DNA of 64,000 nt from Atriophallophorus winterbourni (Eukaryota > Platyhelminthes > Trematoda > Plagiorchiida > Microphallidae). Positions 46,298 through 57,650 of this stretch are shown in pieces. The stretch covers positions 34,558 to 98,557 of the forward strand of contig JACCGJ010013785.1 of the NCBI GenBank assembly GCA_013407085.1, in the 5' to 3' direction. The position numbers were made by a program, and so were the translations under genes. A model generated the notes under the pieces. It did not search any database. It saw only the letters and a program-made list of their open reading frames with translations, and was not told the DNA's origin. Position 1 is the first letter of the stretch, and every line of letters begins with the position of its first letter.

Positions 46298-47441
46298 TTA
46301 TGCAGCTGATAAAGCCCCAACCTTTTCGGATGAACGGCGCCTTCGATTGAACGTTACTTCGTAACGAGAATCTATCAGCTTTATGAAACCCCACTTGTCG
46401 TTATTAGAGGTCTTTACAATCTGATCCCTCCTATTTGAAGCGGAAGAGTATTGTCTTATCCGGGAGGGAGGGTTGTCCGGCTTAACCTGTAGTTTGTCTA
46501 GAGTTGATTCGGCGATGTGGTCAGCCTTAGATAGTAATGCGTCCCGGTACGCCTGGTATTTGAATTCTATCAGAATTGGCCTAGGGCGATTATCCATCTT
46601 CCATTTTTCAACACGGTGAATTCGCATTGGAGGAGTGGAAGGCCTTGACCTACCATCCGGGTAAGATCGCTGATACATCTGCGATCTAAATCTTTTCTAG
46701 ACTTCGATTCCTTAATAAATTAACCTGCTCCATTAAAAGCCAGTTCTAGTTTTTGGAGCAGGGGTGCCACGCAATGTATCGAATTGCTTGCGCAAGTCAT
46801 TCAATTCCTGGATAATGTGATCCATTGCTGGTGATCCAGCAACATTTTCATGTTGCTTCCGTTGGGTAGTAGCTTTATTTGTCTCCCTACGCCTCTTCGG
46901 AATCTCTGCTACATTTACCACCCTGCTAGTAGAAGCTCGCATTGGAGAGCGAAATAACTGGCCATTTATGTCTGCGTCCTGTGTGGATGCAGCTTTTCGG
47001 CGTTCTTAGTAGCACGCTTTGTAGATTTAACCACCTTAGAAGAGGTAGCCTGCTTGATAGGACGTCATAGCTGGCTAGATTTGTCAGCTATGCCCGTGCC
47101 AGCCATTGTATAAGAACTTACACTAGCCCTCACAACAGATTCAAACGTTGGGCGGGTACAGAATCTGACGAGCAAGGCAACGTCCGACTATTCTTTGGCA
47201 TTAAGCAAGCGGCGTCTGTGGTCGCCTGATGACAGCCGCTACAGTACCACTGCAACCAGCGGTACTTCGCATAAATCCCATGGTGAGATTTATGTATACC
47301 TGAGCAGCTAGGATGAACACAAAGCTTGCAAGCTGTGCACTCAATTCCCTTTGCCACCATTTTACCACATTTGACACTAAGGCAGGAATTTCTAGTACTC
47401 ATATCTGACAGATAATAGTATGAGTAATGAAAAGTTACCAA
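46298..47441 (-). pseudogene. LINE B ORF1 (minus copy)
   Basis: The N-terminal cysteine-rich finger (CLSVKCGKMVAKGIECTAC, HPSC, WYCSGC; 47441-47200) resembles the finger of the plus copy at 48000-48170. A coiled-coil-like stretch follows (ELNDLRKQFDTL; 46820-46740). The C-terminal RNA-binding-like part (RIHRVEKWKMDNRPRPILIEF) is at 46678-46298. It is broken by several stops. Confidence 0.75.
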
Positions 47442-47889
47442 ACATACAAGCTGATTTTATCACTAGCGTAATTAGTCAGCAAACATAGGGATAATATAGT
47501 AAAATAGTGATTTTATTTTACTGAAAATTCAAGGAATAGTGAAAATTCGTAATATTTTATCGCAGATTGGAAAATACAACCAAGTTGAAGGTACCGCGTA
47601 AGTTCAAATCGCGGTATCGCGGAATTTTTTCAAAGTGTGCGCGCCATCAATGATTCTATGTTGACCTGAACACAGGGCAGAAAAACAGAAAAACCGAATC
47701 CAAATTGACTAGGATAAAAGTGAAAAAATAAAAATTTTATGGAGGAATTAATAATTTGCACGGCCGATTTTGAAGGCCCCGTCTGTATGAAATAATTCCC
47801 ATATGGAAGGTTCGTTCAATTTGGTTGTATTTCCCACGCTCTTGTTAACTATCCATTTCCGGATTGCTTTTCTCTGATTTTGCTGTAAA
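47442..47889. other. Shared 5' region between two divergent LINE B copies
   Basis: About 450 bp of AT-rich DNA with no ORF. It presumably holds the 5' UTRs of both copies. I cannot point to a promoter element. Confidence 0.4.
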
Positions 47890-47989
47890 TTGGTAATCAA
47901 TTTATTGCATTATACACATCATAACGCGAAGTCTATTTCGTTTGTGAAATTTATTCGCTGTAATCACTATTCAAATATTTTCTTTACTA

Positions 47990-48920
47990 TGATTGCCAAC
48001 AATTGCCTAAAAATATCTTGTTGCAGAAAAGTATTAAATGGTATTGAATGTAATACTTGCAAGAGATGGGCGCATCCGAAGTGTTTAGTGATACATCCCG
48101 AGCACTATAAGGTTTATGTTACTCACCGTTGGCTCCAATGGATATGTAGTGAGTGCCAATGGGCAGCTAAAATGCATTTTCCGAAAAGGCTGAAAATGCT
48201 CGTTCTCGGCAATACAGCACAGCTTCTAAGGTTAGTGTGGATAGATCTTTTGCTGAAGTTGTCCGTGAGAGTATCACTGCTAGCCCAGCGGTACAAACAA
48301 CGAACTCTAAAGAAATTACGGTGAGTAATAATCCCAAGCTTACAAAGTCACGCAAAAGGACTATAAAGGTTGAGGCACCGGATCAAGCGGCCAAACCAAA
48401 TGTCACATCACAGACCCCGTCTTCTAAGCCTTCGAATCCACGTAAAAGTGGGAACAAGGCACATACGGGTCGTAATGAGGTCAACACTAGAAAATTTGAC
48501 TCTCAGTCAAATTTACTTGCAACTGTCGTGTCGAGTCTCGCCAAGCTATCCAAGGATCTGGAGCAGCTTAAATCGGCTCGTCAGGGAATACGAGAGAAAT
48601 TTCGTAACATCCTGGTGCTTAATCAGGATGAACCCTATATACGCGAAGCCAAAACGCGTAAGTCACTCGACCGGAGTTGTATAAGAAATCTGCTCCGTAA
48701 GGTTGGTATGCGCCCAGATACGCCACTAAAGCGTGTTCATCGTGTTGGCGTGTGGAAGGGTGCCAAAAGTGAGTCTAGCCACTCTCCAAGACCACTTTTA
48801 GTTGAATTTCTCTTGCAGTCTGAGCGTGACCGGTTCTCTGCAAGTTACATTGTTCTAAATGAAACTGACAAAGGGAAACATGTTGTCGTACCCGACGACA
48901 AGAAGGAATCCAACAGGTAA
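47990..48920 (+). pseudogene. LINE B ORF1 (plus copy)
   Basis: The cysteine-rich finger (CLKISCCRKVLNGIECNTCKRW, HPKC, WICSEC; 48003-48155) is in one frame. The remaining 227 codons (MDRSFAEVVRESITA..., 48237-48920) are in another frame. They have a basic, Ser/Lys-rich middle, a coiled-coil-like stretch (LAKLSKDLEQLKSARQ) and an RNA-binding-like end (RVHRVGVWKGAK...PLLVEFLLQSERDRF). Only one frameshift near 48200 separates the two halves. Confidence 0.75.
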
Positions 48921-49189
48921 AAGAATTCATGTTATGATGTAAATTGTAACAGAATGCGCTGTTCTTCAGAAAAGGATGGCTCTTTGTCGAGTATGGATAT
49001 CACGGATGGATCTGGGGATGAAAACGATAATCACCGTATTGTCCCTAAAATTCCACAGCTCGTGATTAGTGACCTCCAAGGTACGGCAGAACTTCAGGCT
49101 GCGCAAGGCGAATCCACTCTCTTAAGCAGCACAACAAAAAACGTGCTGACTCCTCGGGTATTACGCCCGAGGATCAACCTGGACTAAGT

Positions 49190-50604
49190 GTGAATATATC
49201 GCGAGACACCGTCGCCACAGTGATATACGGAAACTCATGTAGTATCCGAAATAAGTGGTCTGAACTCTCCATCCTAACGCATGAGTTACGATCGCATGTT
49301 ATAACACTGTCCGAAACCTGGCTATCTGAAACTGACTCAATTTGTAGTAGTTATTCTATGGTCAGATGTGATAGACCAGGTGAACTAAACGGGGGCGGAG
49401 TCGCTATATTTCTCAGACTAGGACTTCGAACTTCAGAATCGAGCGTTAGGCTTAGCACGCACAACGTCCAACTTAGCTCATGTATCATTCAATCTTACAA
49501 GCAATCAATGGTAATAGCATGCGTTTATATGAGCCCGCAAGCAGGACCTCAGGACTTGCAAAATTTGCTTAGAAATCTCAGTTTGCTGCACACGCTTGGG
49601 TCCCAGGTTCTTATAGTTGGCGATTTTAACCTACCACATATATCTTGGCTGAACCAGTGCTGTTCATCTGATAGATGTCTGAGGACTTCATCGAATGGAC
49701 TCATATGCATGCCATGAGTCAACATGTCAATGAGCCCACAAGATTCCGCCAGGGCTGCTTACCTTCGATACTGGATCTCGTTATCTCTTCAAGCGAAGAA
49801 ATGGTTCGTCAGGTAGATTATCTCACTCCACTAGGAAAAAGTGATCACGTTGTGATAAGATTCCAACTAAGACTCAGGTATGAAAAACCTCCTCCTGAAC
49901 TGAGGCGCTATTTCAATCGCGTAGACTGGGAAGTCGTCTCAGAGGAAGCTAAAAAGATCTTGTCTCAATATGTAGGTGATGATATAGCAACAAACTGGCA
50001 GCTTATACACCACTGCCTGTCTACCCTGCAAGATAGATTTGCACCGTTGGTGTACGTCAAGCAAGGCAACAAGCCACAGTGGTGGACACCTGCGATGCGA
50101 TGAGTGATTAGAATGAGGGACCGTGCCTGGAAAACTTAAAAAGCTTCTCAGACACAACGGTCCTGGACAAGGTATAAAATGGTCAGAAATAACGCTGTGG
50201 GAATCCAACGCAAAGCAAAACGTGACTTTGAATCACGGTTGGCACGCAATATAAAGCAGTGCCCAAAGCGTTACTATAGTTATGCCCAATCCAAATGCAA
50301 AACGCGCGATTGTATTGGCAACCTTCAGCAGGAAAACGGAACTCAAATAGTTTCAGATTCAGAAAAGGCTTCGGCCTTTCTCAAACATTTCCAGTCTGTT
50401 CAGAGGCTTGATCGCCAAATAGATCCGCCTAACATGCCAGTCATCAAAAGGCCTGATATCGTTACTCCACTTGAGGAGTTATTTTTCACTGATGACGAGG
50501 TTAAACTTGCTCTTGCAGCAACTAACCTCCATACATCTGCTGGCCCAGACGACATTTACCCTCAAATTATAGAGAACCTGGCGCCAATATTATCAGATCC
50601 AGTG
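49190..50604 (+). pseudogene. LINE B endonuclease and RT entry (plus copy)
   Basis: The endonuclease contains VITLSETWLSETDS, GGGVAIFLRLGLR, VLIVGDFNLPHISW, then after a frameshift near 49680 TRFRQGCLPSILDLVISSSEE and TPLGKSDHVVIRF (SDH motif). A stop lies at 50101-50103. The linker and RT entry (LAATNLHTSAGPDDIYP) run to 50604, where the solo LTR interrupts within ILSDPVC. Confidence 0.85.
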
Positions 50605-50858
50605 TGTTGTGTTTTTTTGAAGCGAGTTCCGGCTGACCCAACACTCACGAAAATGGTTGAAGACGACTGAGAGAATGCATCGTTTTATTCACAGCTCATT
50701 TGTATATATATGTACAATGAACGAAAGTGAAGCCAAGCTACTGAAGCCAAGCTGCTATATTGATTCAAATCGGCGAGTTATGTTCACTTGATTAAAAACG
50801 ATCAATACTTTCAAATCAGTGCGAGTTTTTGGCGTGCATAGATTGAACGACCATGACA
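50605..50858 (-). repeat. Solo LTR in LINE B, 254 bp
   Basis: It is identical in type and length to the LTRs at 51409-51662 and 55889-56142. It is flanked by the target duplication CAGTG at 50600-50604 and 50859-50863, with no internal sequence, as expected after LTR-LTR recombination. The family's coding strand is minus here. Confidence 0.93.
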
Positions 50859-51329
50859 CAGTGGGTCGTATTTTTAACGCTTCCTTGCAACATGGAAATA
50901 TTCCGAGTATATGGAAGTTGGCTAATGTGATCCCGATACATAAAGGTAGCAGCGGATCCTCAGTTTGTAAGTACATACCTGTAAGTCTTACTAGCATCCT
51001 ATGTAAAATCCTGGAGAAACTTATTAGGGATAGGATCTGTCGCCATCTAGTTGATTACTCGTTGCTGAACTCTGCTCAGCACGGCTTCCTTAAAGGGAAG
51101 TCGTGCCTAACAAACCTCTTATGTTTTCTTAACGAGGTCACAATGAGGCTAGATAAAGGCCAACAAGTTGAAGTTTTTACTTGGACTTTTGCAAGGCCTT
51201 TGATTCGGTAAACCACAGATTGCTTGCAGACAAACTTGGATATATGGGTATCGATGGTCTTCTGAAGAAATGGATAATAGGATTCTTAAGCAATAGATTC
51301 TTTCGTGTCAGGATAGGAAATATGTATTC
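50859..51329 (+). pseudogene. LINE B RT segment, first copy
   Basis: It contains IFNASLQHGNIPSIW, VIPIHKGSSGSSVCKYIPVS, SAQHGFLKGKSCLTNLL and, after a one-base frameshift near 51180, the FCKAFDSVNH region. It stops abruptly at 51329, where gypsy Gag-leader sequence begins. The same segment is repeated at 56143-56628. Confidence 0.85.
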
Positions 51330-51408
51330 GTTTCAAACTGTGCTTGCTGTTGCTTAAGTAATTTTTGCATTTGCTCAAAGCTGATAGCCATTTTCCCGTC
51401 GCCAAGTC
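51330..51408 (-). mobile_element. Gag start and leader of a second gypsy copy
   Basis: 79 bp matching 55810-55888, the first Gag codons and leader of the gypsy element. It lies downstream (minus-strand sense) of the 51409-51662 LTR, giving the order internal-LTR-internal. This suggests a tandem LTR element or a joined haplotype. Confidence 0.85.
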
Positions 51409-51662
51409 TGTTGTGTCTTTTTGGAGCGAGTTCCGGCTGACCCAACACTCACGAAAGTGGTTGAAGACGACTGACAGAATGCATCGTTTTATTTACAGCT
51501 CATTTGTATATATATGTACAATGAACGGAAGTAAAGCCAAGCTACTGAAGCCAAGCTGCTATATTGATTCAAATCGGCGAGTTATGTTCACTTGATTAAA
51601 AACGATCAATACTTCCAAATCAGTGCGAGTTTTTGGCGTGCATAGATTGAACGACCTTGACA
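51409..51662 (-). repeat. 3' LTR of gypsy element
   Basis: 254 bp, TGTCAAGG...CACAACA on the minus strand. It is shared as junction with the partial second copy at 51330-51408. Confidence 0.92.
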
Positions 51663-51686
51663 CCTCCCCCTGCGAAAAAAGGACGT

Positions 51687-53084
51687 TCACCTTCGGTCTA
51701 TGTACGCCTTGTTTCTTGGATCGATTTGAAATGGTTGAACCATTGTTCTTCTTCGTGTTCGGTATCTTCTTTCTGGAGTCTCGTTTGTGCGATGTTGTTC
51801 AGCAAGACGGTTGTCGACTCTTTGCCTTTGTTCATCAGTGCTGATAGGTTGGTCTACTTCCAGTAGTTCGTTAAGACTGTGACTGGGAACAGATGGTTCT
51901 TCGGGGCAGAGTCTTGTTCGCATTTGGTTTGCGTGCCGAACAATCTGCTTTTCATCGGCTATGACTTCGTACAATACCTTACCGCGTCTTCTTGTTACGA
52001 CCGCTGGTTTCCAAACCAATCCGTGTTGTCAAAGGCATGTAATCCATACGTTTTCGCCAGGCCTGAATGATCTTCGGCGAGCGCCGTTGCGTCGGTTGTA
52101 TTGATTTTCCATCTTCCGATTGGGGATCAACTTTACCGGAGGTCTGGGGTACATTGCATCAAAGGTAGCCCGGAGTTTTCGCCCCATTAGAGATTCTGCT
52201 GGGGATTGACCATTCGGTGAATTCGGGTTTGGTTTAATCCGGTAACTGAACAAGAATTGATCTAGAATGCTATCCAGTGGTCCTTCGGATTCAGCCTCCT
52301 GGAGTGCTCGTTTCAGAGTGTCCACAAATCTTTCAGCCTGCCCATTAGATTGAGGATAATATGGTGCCGTTCTGATATGATTTATTCCATTCTGAATGCA
52401 AAATTCTGTGAACAGCTTGGAGGTGAATTGAGAACCGTTGTCGGACACCAAAGTTTCTGGGAGACCATGCTGAGTGAACATTCGTCTCATCGTTCGAACT
52501 GTCTGGGCTGCAGAAATGTGGTTCATCATAGTTACCTCTGGCCATTTACTGTATGCGTCCACCATGACGAAGAAATGCGCTCCTCTGAATGGACCAGCAA
52601 AGTCAACGTGCACACGTGACCACGGTTTTATTGGCTGCGGCCAAGAGTGTAGTTCGGTCTTGACAGGAAGTCTTGCTATCACAGCACACTTGGAACAAGA
52701 CCGGCAAAGATCTTCTACTTGTTGGTCTAACTGGGGCCAGAAGACGTAACTTCGTACTAATGCTTTCATTCGGTTTATCCCGGGGTGACCACGGTGAAAC
52801 TGACGTAGAACACGTTCACGTAAGCCCTCTGGAATCACAACTCGATCCGCGAAGAAAAGGCAAGAGTCTGTTTGCGAAAGTGAGTTCCTTCGTCGGAAAT
52901 ATGGGGTCAACTCACTTTTTGGACATTTCTTTGGCCATCCTTTTTGCAAGTAGGATAATACTCGTTGAAGTATTGGATCAGATTTTGTTGCGTTCTTTAT
53001 CATATTCGACGTCACAGTGAGTGATGTTCCCAAGTGAGTGGACGAGAAGGCTCCGTCAATATCTGCGGTGAGGGCGGCGATCAC
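51687..53084 (-). pseudogene. Integrase of gypsy element
   Basis: The frame 53084-52029 contains the integrase zinc-binding region (HRGHPGINRMK, CRSCSKC), the DDE core (VDFAGPFRG, LVSDNGSQFTS, NGQAERFVD) and a C-terminal region with RPGENVW. A frameshift near 52025 leads to the last part at 52019-51687, which has a basic tail (RRYRTRRRT). The catalytic residues are kept. Confidence 0.87.
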
Positions 53085-53172
53085 TGCGTCTTCGGGTTCG
53101 ACTTTGTTCGCATCAATAAGGCGTGAGAGGGCATCAGCCTGTCCGATAGCCTCAGTTCGTATGTACTTAATA

Positions 53173-54460
53173 TCAAATTGATAGCCCAGAATTAACGTAG
53201 CCCAACGTTGTAAGCGACTCGCTGTATATAAAGGGATACCCTTCTTGGATCCAAATATTGTTAATTAGCGGCTTGTGGTCTGTGAGCAATGTGAATTTTC
53301 GTCCGCACAGCATCTTGTGGAACTTTTGAACTGCAAAGACTATGGCCAAAGCTTCCTTTTCGATTTGGCTGTAATTCTTTTCTGATGGAGTGAGAGCTCG
53401 CGCAGCGTGTGCTATTGCCTTCTCTGATCCGTCTGGAAAACGATGGGAGATCACTGCTCCTATCCCATAGCTAGAGGCATCCGTTGCGACTGTGATCGGC
53501 AAGTTAGGATTGTAATGTGTCAACAAGAGGTCTGATGTTATCAATGCCTTCAGTTGATCGAATGCTTGTTGGCATGCTTCGGACCACTGCCATTTGACAT
53601 CTTTTGACAGAAGTTGATTCAATGGCTGCCGTAATTGGTGCATATTTGGGAGGAATTGACTGTAATAACTTATCATCCCCAAAAAGGATCGTAAGGTAGG
53701 GAGGTCCGTTGGATGTGGTAGCTCGGCGATCGCCTTGGCATTGTCTGGGTCTGGGCGCCGACCATCTTGATCAATGATAAATCCCAGGAACTTTATCGAT
53801 CGCATGAATAGGCGACACTTTTCTGATCTTAGATGAAAACCATATTGTCTGATTCGCTCAAGAACTGTCTCAAGGCGGCTTGTGAGTTCTTCTGGTGAGG
53901 CTCCCATTACAATGATGTCATCCATATATGCTGCTGCACCTGGAACTCCGGATAGAATAGTATCTATCACTTGCTGGAAAATTGCGGGGCTGTTTTTACG
54001 CCAAATGGCAATCGATTAAACTGGTAAAGTCCCTTGTGTGTGTTGATAGTGAGCAATTTTCTACATGACGGTTCCACTACCAATTGTAAATAGGCGTCGG
54101 CTAAATCGAGGGTAGCGAAGAATTTTCCTCCATTGAGTTTGGCGAATATATCTTCTGGTAGTGGTAGTGGGTACTGGTGAGGCTCGAAGCATGCATTTAA
54201 TCCGGTTGAAAAATCAGCACACAATCGGATCTTCCCGTTTGGCTTCGAATAACAACGATAGGAGCTGCCCAAGATGAAAAGTCAACACGTTCAATGATGC
54301 CTTCAGATTCTAAACGGTTCAGCTCTTGCTCGACACTCTCTTGTGCTGCATAGGGGACCGGACGCCGTGGTTCGAAAACAGGTTTTACATCCGGAAGCAA
54401 ATGTAAAGAGGGCCTTGAACCTTGAGCACCGTCCAAGTTTTGACTGAAACACATCTGCAA
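53173..54460 (-). pseudogene. Reverse transcriptase and RNase H of gypsy element
   Basis: Three frames in succession: VPYAAQESVEQELNRLESEGI (54460-54197), FATLDLADAYLQLVVE and YQFNRLPFGVKTAP (54272-53967), then the catalytic YMDD (AAYMDDIIVMG) through GFIIDQDG, FLGMISYYSQF and RNase H blocks (VATDASSYGIGAVI, LLTDHKPL), ending at 53173 by frameshift. Single-base indels near 54240 and 53975 account for the breaks. Confidence 0.87.
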
Positions 54461-55871
54461 ATTCAGTGAACAATTTTGCGGCCAACTGATTTGGAGTTCT
54501 TGAAGAAGAATTTGTCTGGCACACTGTTGCGGTTGTTGTTGAACACAGATCTTTCAGAGGCACGCTAAGTAAATTTAGACGTTCGATCCAGTCCATTCCA
54601 AGCAAATCAAGTTTATCATGAGGCGTCAAGTAAACTAAACCAGTTGCTTGCTCACCATTGAAATCAATCTTACAAGTAAATTGTCCGTCAATCCGCAGTG
54701 GTTCACCAGAGGCATTTCGCACATTCATTTCCGTGGGATAGACTGTTGGGCAGCCAATCTTCTTCCACGTTGAGCGGGAAATCAATGTGACATCTGAGGC
54801 TGTGTCGATTTGCAACGAAACAGTCTTGCCTTGAATTCTCACTGCGACATATTTAGGTCTACTTGCCAAATCTGCTTCAAAGGTTGCAATGACCGCATTG
54901 ATTCTGCCCCGGTTTCCATTCGATTTTGGATTATGAAGACTGTTTGCACCGGTCCTATAGTTTTTTCTGCAATGTGACTCTTTGTGACCAATGCGCTTGC
55001 ACATGCGGCACTTATAGGTTCTGAACGGACAATCTTTCGAATAGTGCCATCGACCGCAATTCCAACAGGCACTTTTGGGTTGCAATGACTTTTTGGGAGG
55101 ACTTTGCGAACTACAGTGTGCTGCTGTGTTCTTGTACACTTGAGGATCTATTTTCTGTCCGGCGCTTTCAATCAACTTGGTATCATGCTTGAGGTTCACC
55201 ATTCTGTGACATTCGGCTGCAATGTCTTGAAGGGTCATTTCCGGCTCGTTCTCCAGTCTGCTCAGAATTCTTGTTCTAACGTCTGCGTCTGCTGGCGATT
55301 GAAGACTGCAAACGAACATTAAGCATTTGAACTGATTTGGTGTCATCGAACCGAGCTTGAATCTTTCACACTCTCGATTGATGATGGCAGCCTGCGTAGT
55401 GTAGTCGTCTGTTTCCTTTTTTATCAGTTTGAGACAGTTGTAACGAATGCTCAATAAGGATGATTGTTCGCCGAAGATTGTCGTGAGTGTTGCAATGGTT
55501 TCGTCAAAGCTGAACTCTCGAGCACATTTTGGAAGAATGTAGTTAGTGTAACGTTCGTGCTCAACAGGACCAAGTTTTCTCAACAATAGGCGAACAAGCC
55601 ATGCATCACCTTGACCTGGTAGTTCAACTCGGAAAATGTCTTCGTATTTCTGAAACCAAGCATTGAATGTTGTTCCCGATTCTGCGTCGAAATTGAACTC
55701 TGTGATGGATGCTGCGATTGAGTCAATTGATTGCTGCTGTGTCTGTTCTTTGTGTTCTTCTTTGATATTCAGCTTCTCAGAAAAAAGTTCAATGAGCTGC
55801 TTCTGTGATTTTTCAAACTGTGCTTGCTGTTGCTTAAGTAATTCTTGCATTTGCTCAAAGCTGATAGCCAT
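54303..55871 (-). pseudogene. Gag-protease of gypsy element
   Basis: Starts MAISFEQMQELLKQQQAQFEK at 55871; a Met 19 codons upstream lies in the LTR/leader. It has a glutamine-rich coiled-coil N-terminus and a Gag body. Two knuckles follow (CWNCGRWHYSKDC, CKRIGHKESHC near 55030-54960), then protease IDTASDVTLIS, whose active site reads DTA-S rather than the common DTG or DSG. The frame reads on past ADVFQSKLG and ends off-frame at 54303 after a shift near 54400. Homologous to the fragment at 10367-11332. Confidence 0.87.
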
Positions 55872-55888
55872 TTTCCCGTCGCCAAGTC

Positions 55889-56142
55889 TGTTGTGTCTTT
55901 TTGGAGCGAGTTCCGGCTCACCCAACACTCACGAAAGTGGTTGAAGACGACTGACAGAATGCATCGTTTTATTTACAGCTCATTTGTATATATATGTACA
56001 ATGAACGGAAGTAAAGCCAAGCTACTGAAGCCAAGCTGCTATATTGATTCAAATCGGCGAGTTATGTTCACTTGATTAAAAACGATCAATACTTCCAAAT
56101 CAGTGCGAGTTTTTGGCGTGCATAGATTGAACGACCTTGACA
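55889..56142 (-). repeat. 5' LTR of gypsy element
   Basis: 254 bp. Flanked outside by CAGTG (56143-56147) and LINE B sequence, the same insertion site as the solo LTR at 50605-50858. Confidence 0.92.
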
Positions 56143-57536
56143 CAGTGGGTCGTATTTTTAACGCTTCTTTGCAACATGGAAATATTCCGAGTATTTGGAA
56201 TTTGGCTAATGTGATCCCGATACATAAAGGTAGCAGCGGATCCTCAGTTTGTAAGTACATACCTGTAAGTCTTACTAGCATCCTATGTAAAATCCTGGAG
56301 AAACTTATTAGGGATAGGATCTGTCGCCATCTAGTTGATTACTCGTTGCTGAACTCTGCTCAGCACGGCTTCCTTGAAGGGAAGTCGTGCCTAACAAACC
56401 TCTTATGTTTTCTTAACGAGGTTACCATGAGGCTAGATAAAGGCCAACAAGTTGAAGTTTTTTACTTGGACTTTTGCAAGGCCTTTGATTCGGTAAACCA
56501 CAGATTGCTTGCAGACAAACTTGGATATATGGGTATCGATGGTCTTCTGAAGAAATGGATAATAGGATTTTTAAGCAATAGATTCTTTCGTGTCAGGATA
56601 GGAAATATGTATTCGTCGGAAGTTGAAGTTGTTAGTGGAGTCCCACAGGGTTCCGCTAATTTTCCTCATTTTTATCGATGATTTGGCAGCGTCGCTTAAG
56701 TATCCCTGCTATATTTTTGCAGATGATTTCAAGATTATCGGATAACTGGATGAACAGGATGTTCTTGAGGATATAGAAAAGGTCATCAAGTGGTCTGCTA
56801 CATGGGATCTACCAGTCAACTTCACCAAAAGCTATCTCTTGTCTAAAGTCATTAAGAAGCTAGAGGTTGCTGGTCCAGATGGTATACTTGAGATAAATGG
56901 GGTGCCGGAAGTTCGTGACTTAGGCATAGAAGTTTCAGGGGACTTTAAATGGGCTGATCAATGCGCAGCTGCTGCACAACGCGCTAGAAAAAAGCTTTTT
57001 CGCCTTCGATCAGTTTTATCCTGCAGGTCCCCAGAGGTTTTCATACCATTATACAAAGCGGTCGTCAGACCACATCTCGAGTATTGCGTTCAAGCATGGT
57101 CACCTTATTTAGAAAGAGATATTGCCAAGCTGGAAGGTGTTCAACGTTTAGCTACTCGTATGATTGTTAGGCAATCGGGTAGGTCGTATCAGAAACGATT
57201 GCTGAGTCTAGAGCTCTTCTCACTAAAAATGAGGAGGCTACGTGGGGACCTGATTGAAACCTTCAAAATCATGTCAGGTTTCAGTACTATTCATCCCAAT
57301 GAATTGTTCGTTCTGGCGGCAAGTGTGGGTACTCGAGGCCACCCATTAAAACTGGCCAAGCGACCTGTCAGGTCAAATGTTCGTAAGTTTTTCTTTAGTG
57401 AGAGGGTAGTAAATTAATGGAATCGACTTCCTAAAGAAGTTGTTTGTTCTACTTCGGTAGGGGGTTTCAAGTATAGACTTGACTCTGTGTGGCCTTCATT
57501 ATTTCCTAATTTTTATCCGTGAGGGAATAGTTGGTA
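56143..57536 (+). pseudogene. LINE B reverse transcriptase, second copy to the end
   Basis: It contains IFNASLQHGNIPSIW, SAQHGFLEGKSCLTNLL, VFYLDFCKAFDSVNHR, VVSGVPQGS, then after a frameshift near 56670 the catalytic block YIFADDFKII, a thumb region (EINGVPEVRDLGIEV), and the C-terminal block PHLEYCVQAWSPYL, LRGDLIETFKIM and FFSERVVN. A TAA at 57415-57417 precedes the final WNRLPKEVV-like end. Confidence 0.87.
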
Positions 57537-57572
57537 TGATCCTCATGTTGTCTTTGGAACGCACTAATGTTT

Positions 57573-57595
57573 CTCCTCACCTATTGGTGAGGGGA
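57573..57595 (+). other. 3' UTR hairpin of LINE B (plus copy)
   Basis: CTCCTCACC and GGTGAGGGGAG pair around TATT, followed by TTTTTCTG. It is conserved in position and shape with 43269-43291 on the other copy, so it may be the template feature recognised by the LINE's own RT; that role is inference. Confidence 0.7.
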
Positions 57596-57650
57596 GTTTT
57601 TCTGTTGCATTCTAGATTACTCTCAAAACCAGAAGATATTTGTGAAGATA

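Larger units (their letters stand above)
43084..47441 (-). mobile_element. CR1-type LINE B, minus copy
   Basis: A near full-length but decayed LINE read from 47441 down to a 3' end made of GAACT-type pentamer repeats (plus strand AGTTC, 43108-43130). ORF1 is at about 47441-46300 and endonuclease-RT at about 46060-43330. It pairs with the plus copy starting at 47890: the two lie back to back with 5' ends facing each other. Confidence 0.85.
51409..56142 (-). mobile_element. Ty3/gypsy LTR retrotransposon, decayed, near full length
   Basis: 4.7 kb on the minus strand. Its 5' LTR is 55889-56142, with leader and putative primer-binding site TTGGCGACGG just inside, then Gag, protease, RT, RNase H and integrase, a polypurine tract (minus-strand CGCAGGGGGAGG, about 51663-51675) and the 3' LTR 51409-51662. 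The CAGTG target duplication is present next to the 5' LTR (56143-56147). The 3' side continues into a second copy instead of the LINE. The polyprotein has at least three frame breaks. Confidence 0.9.
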
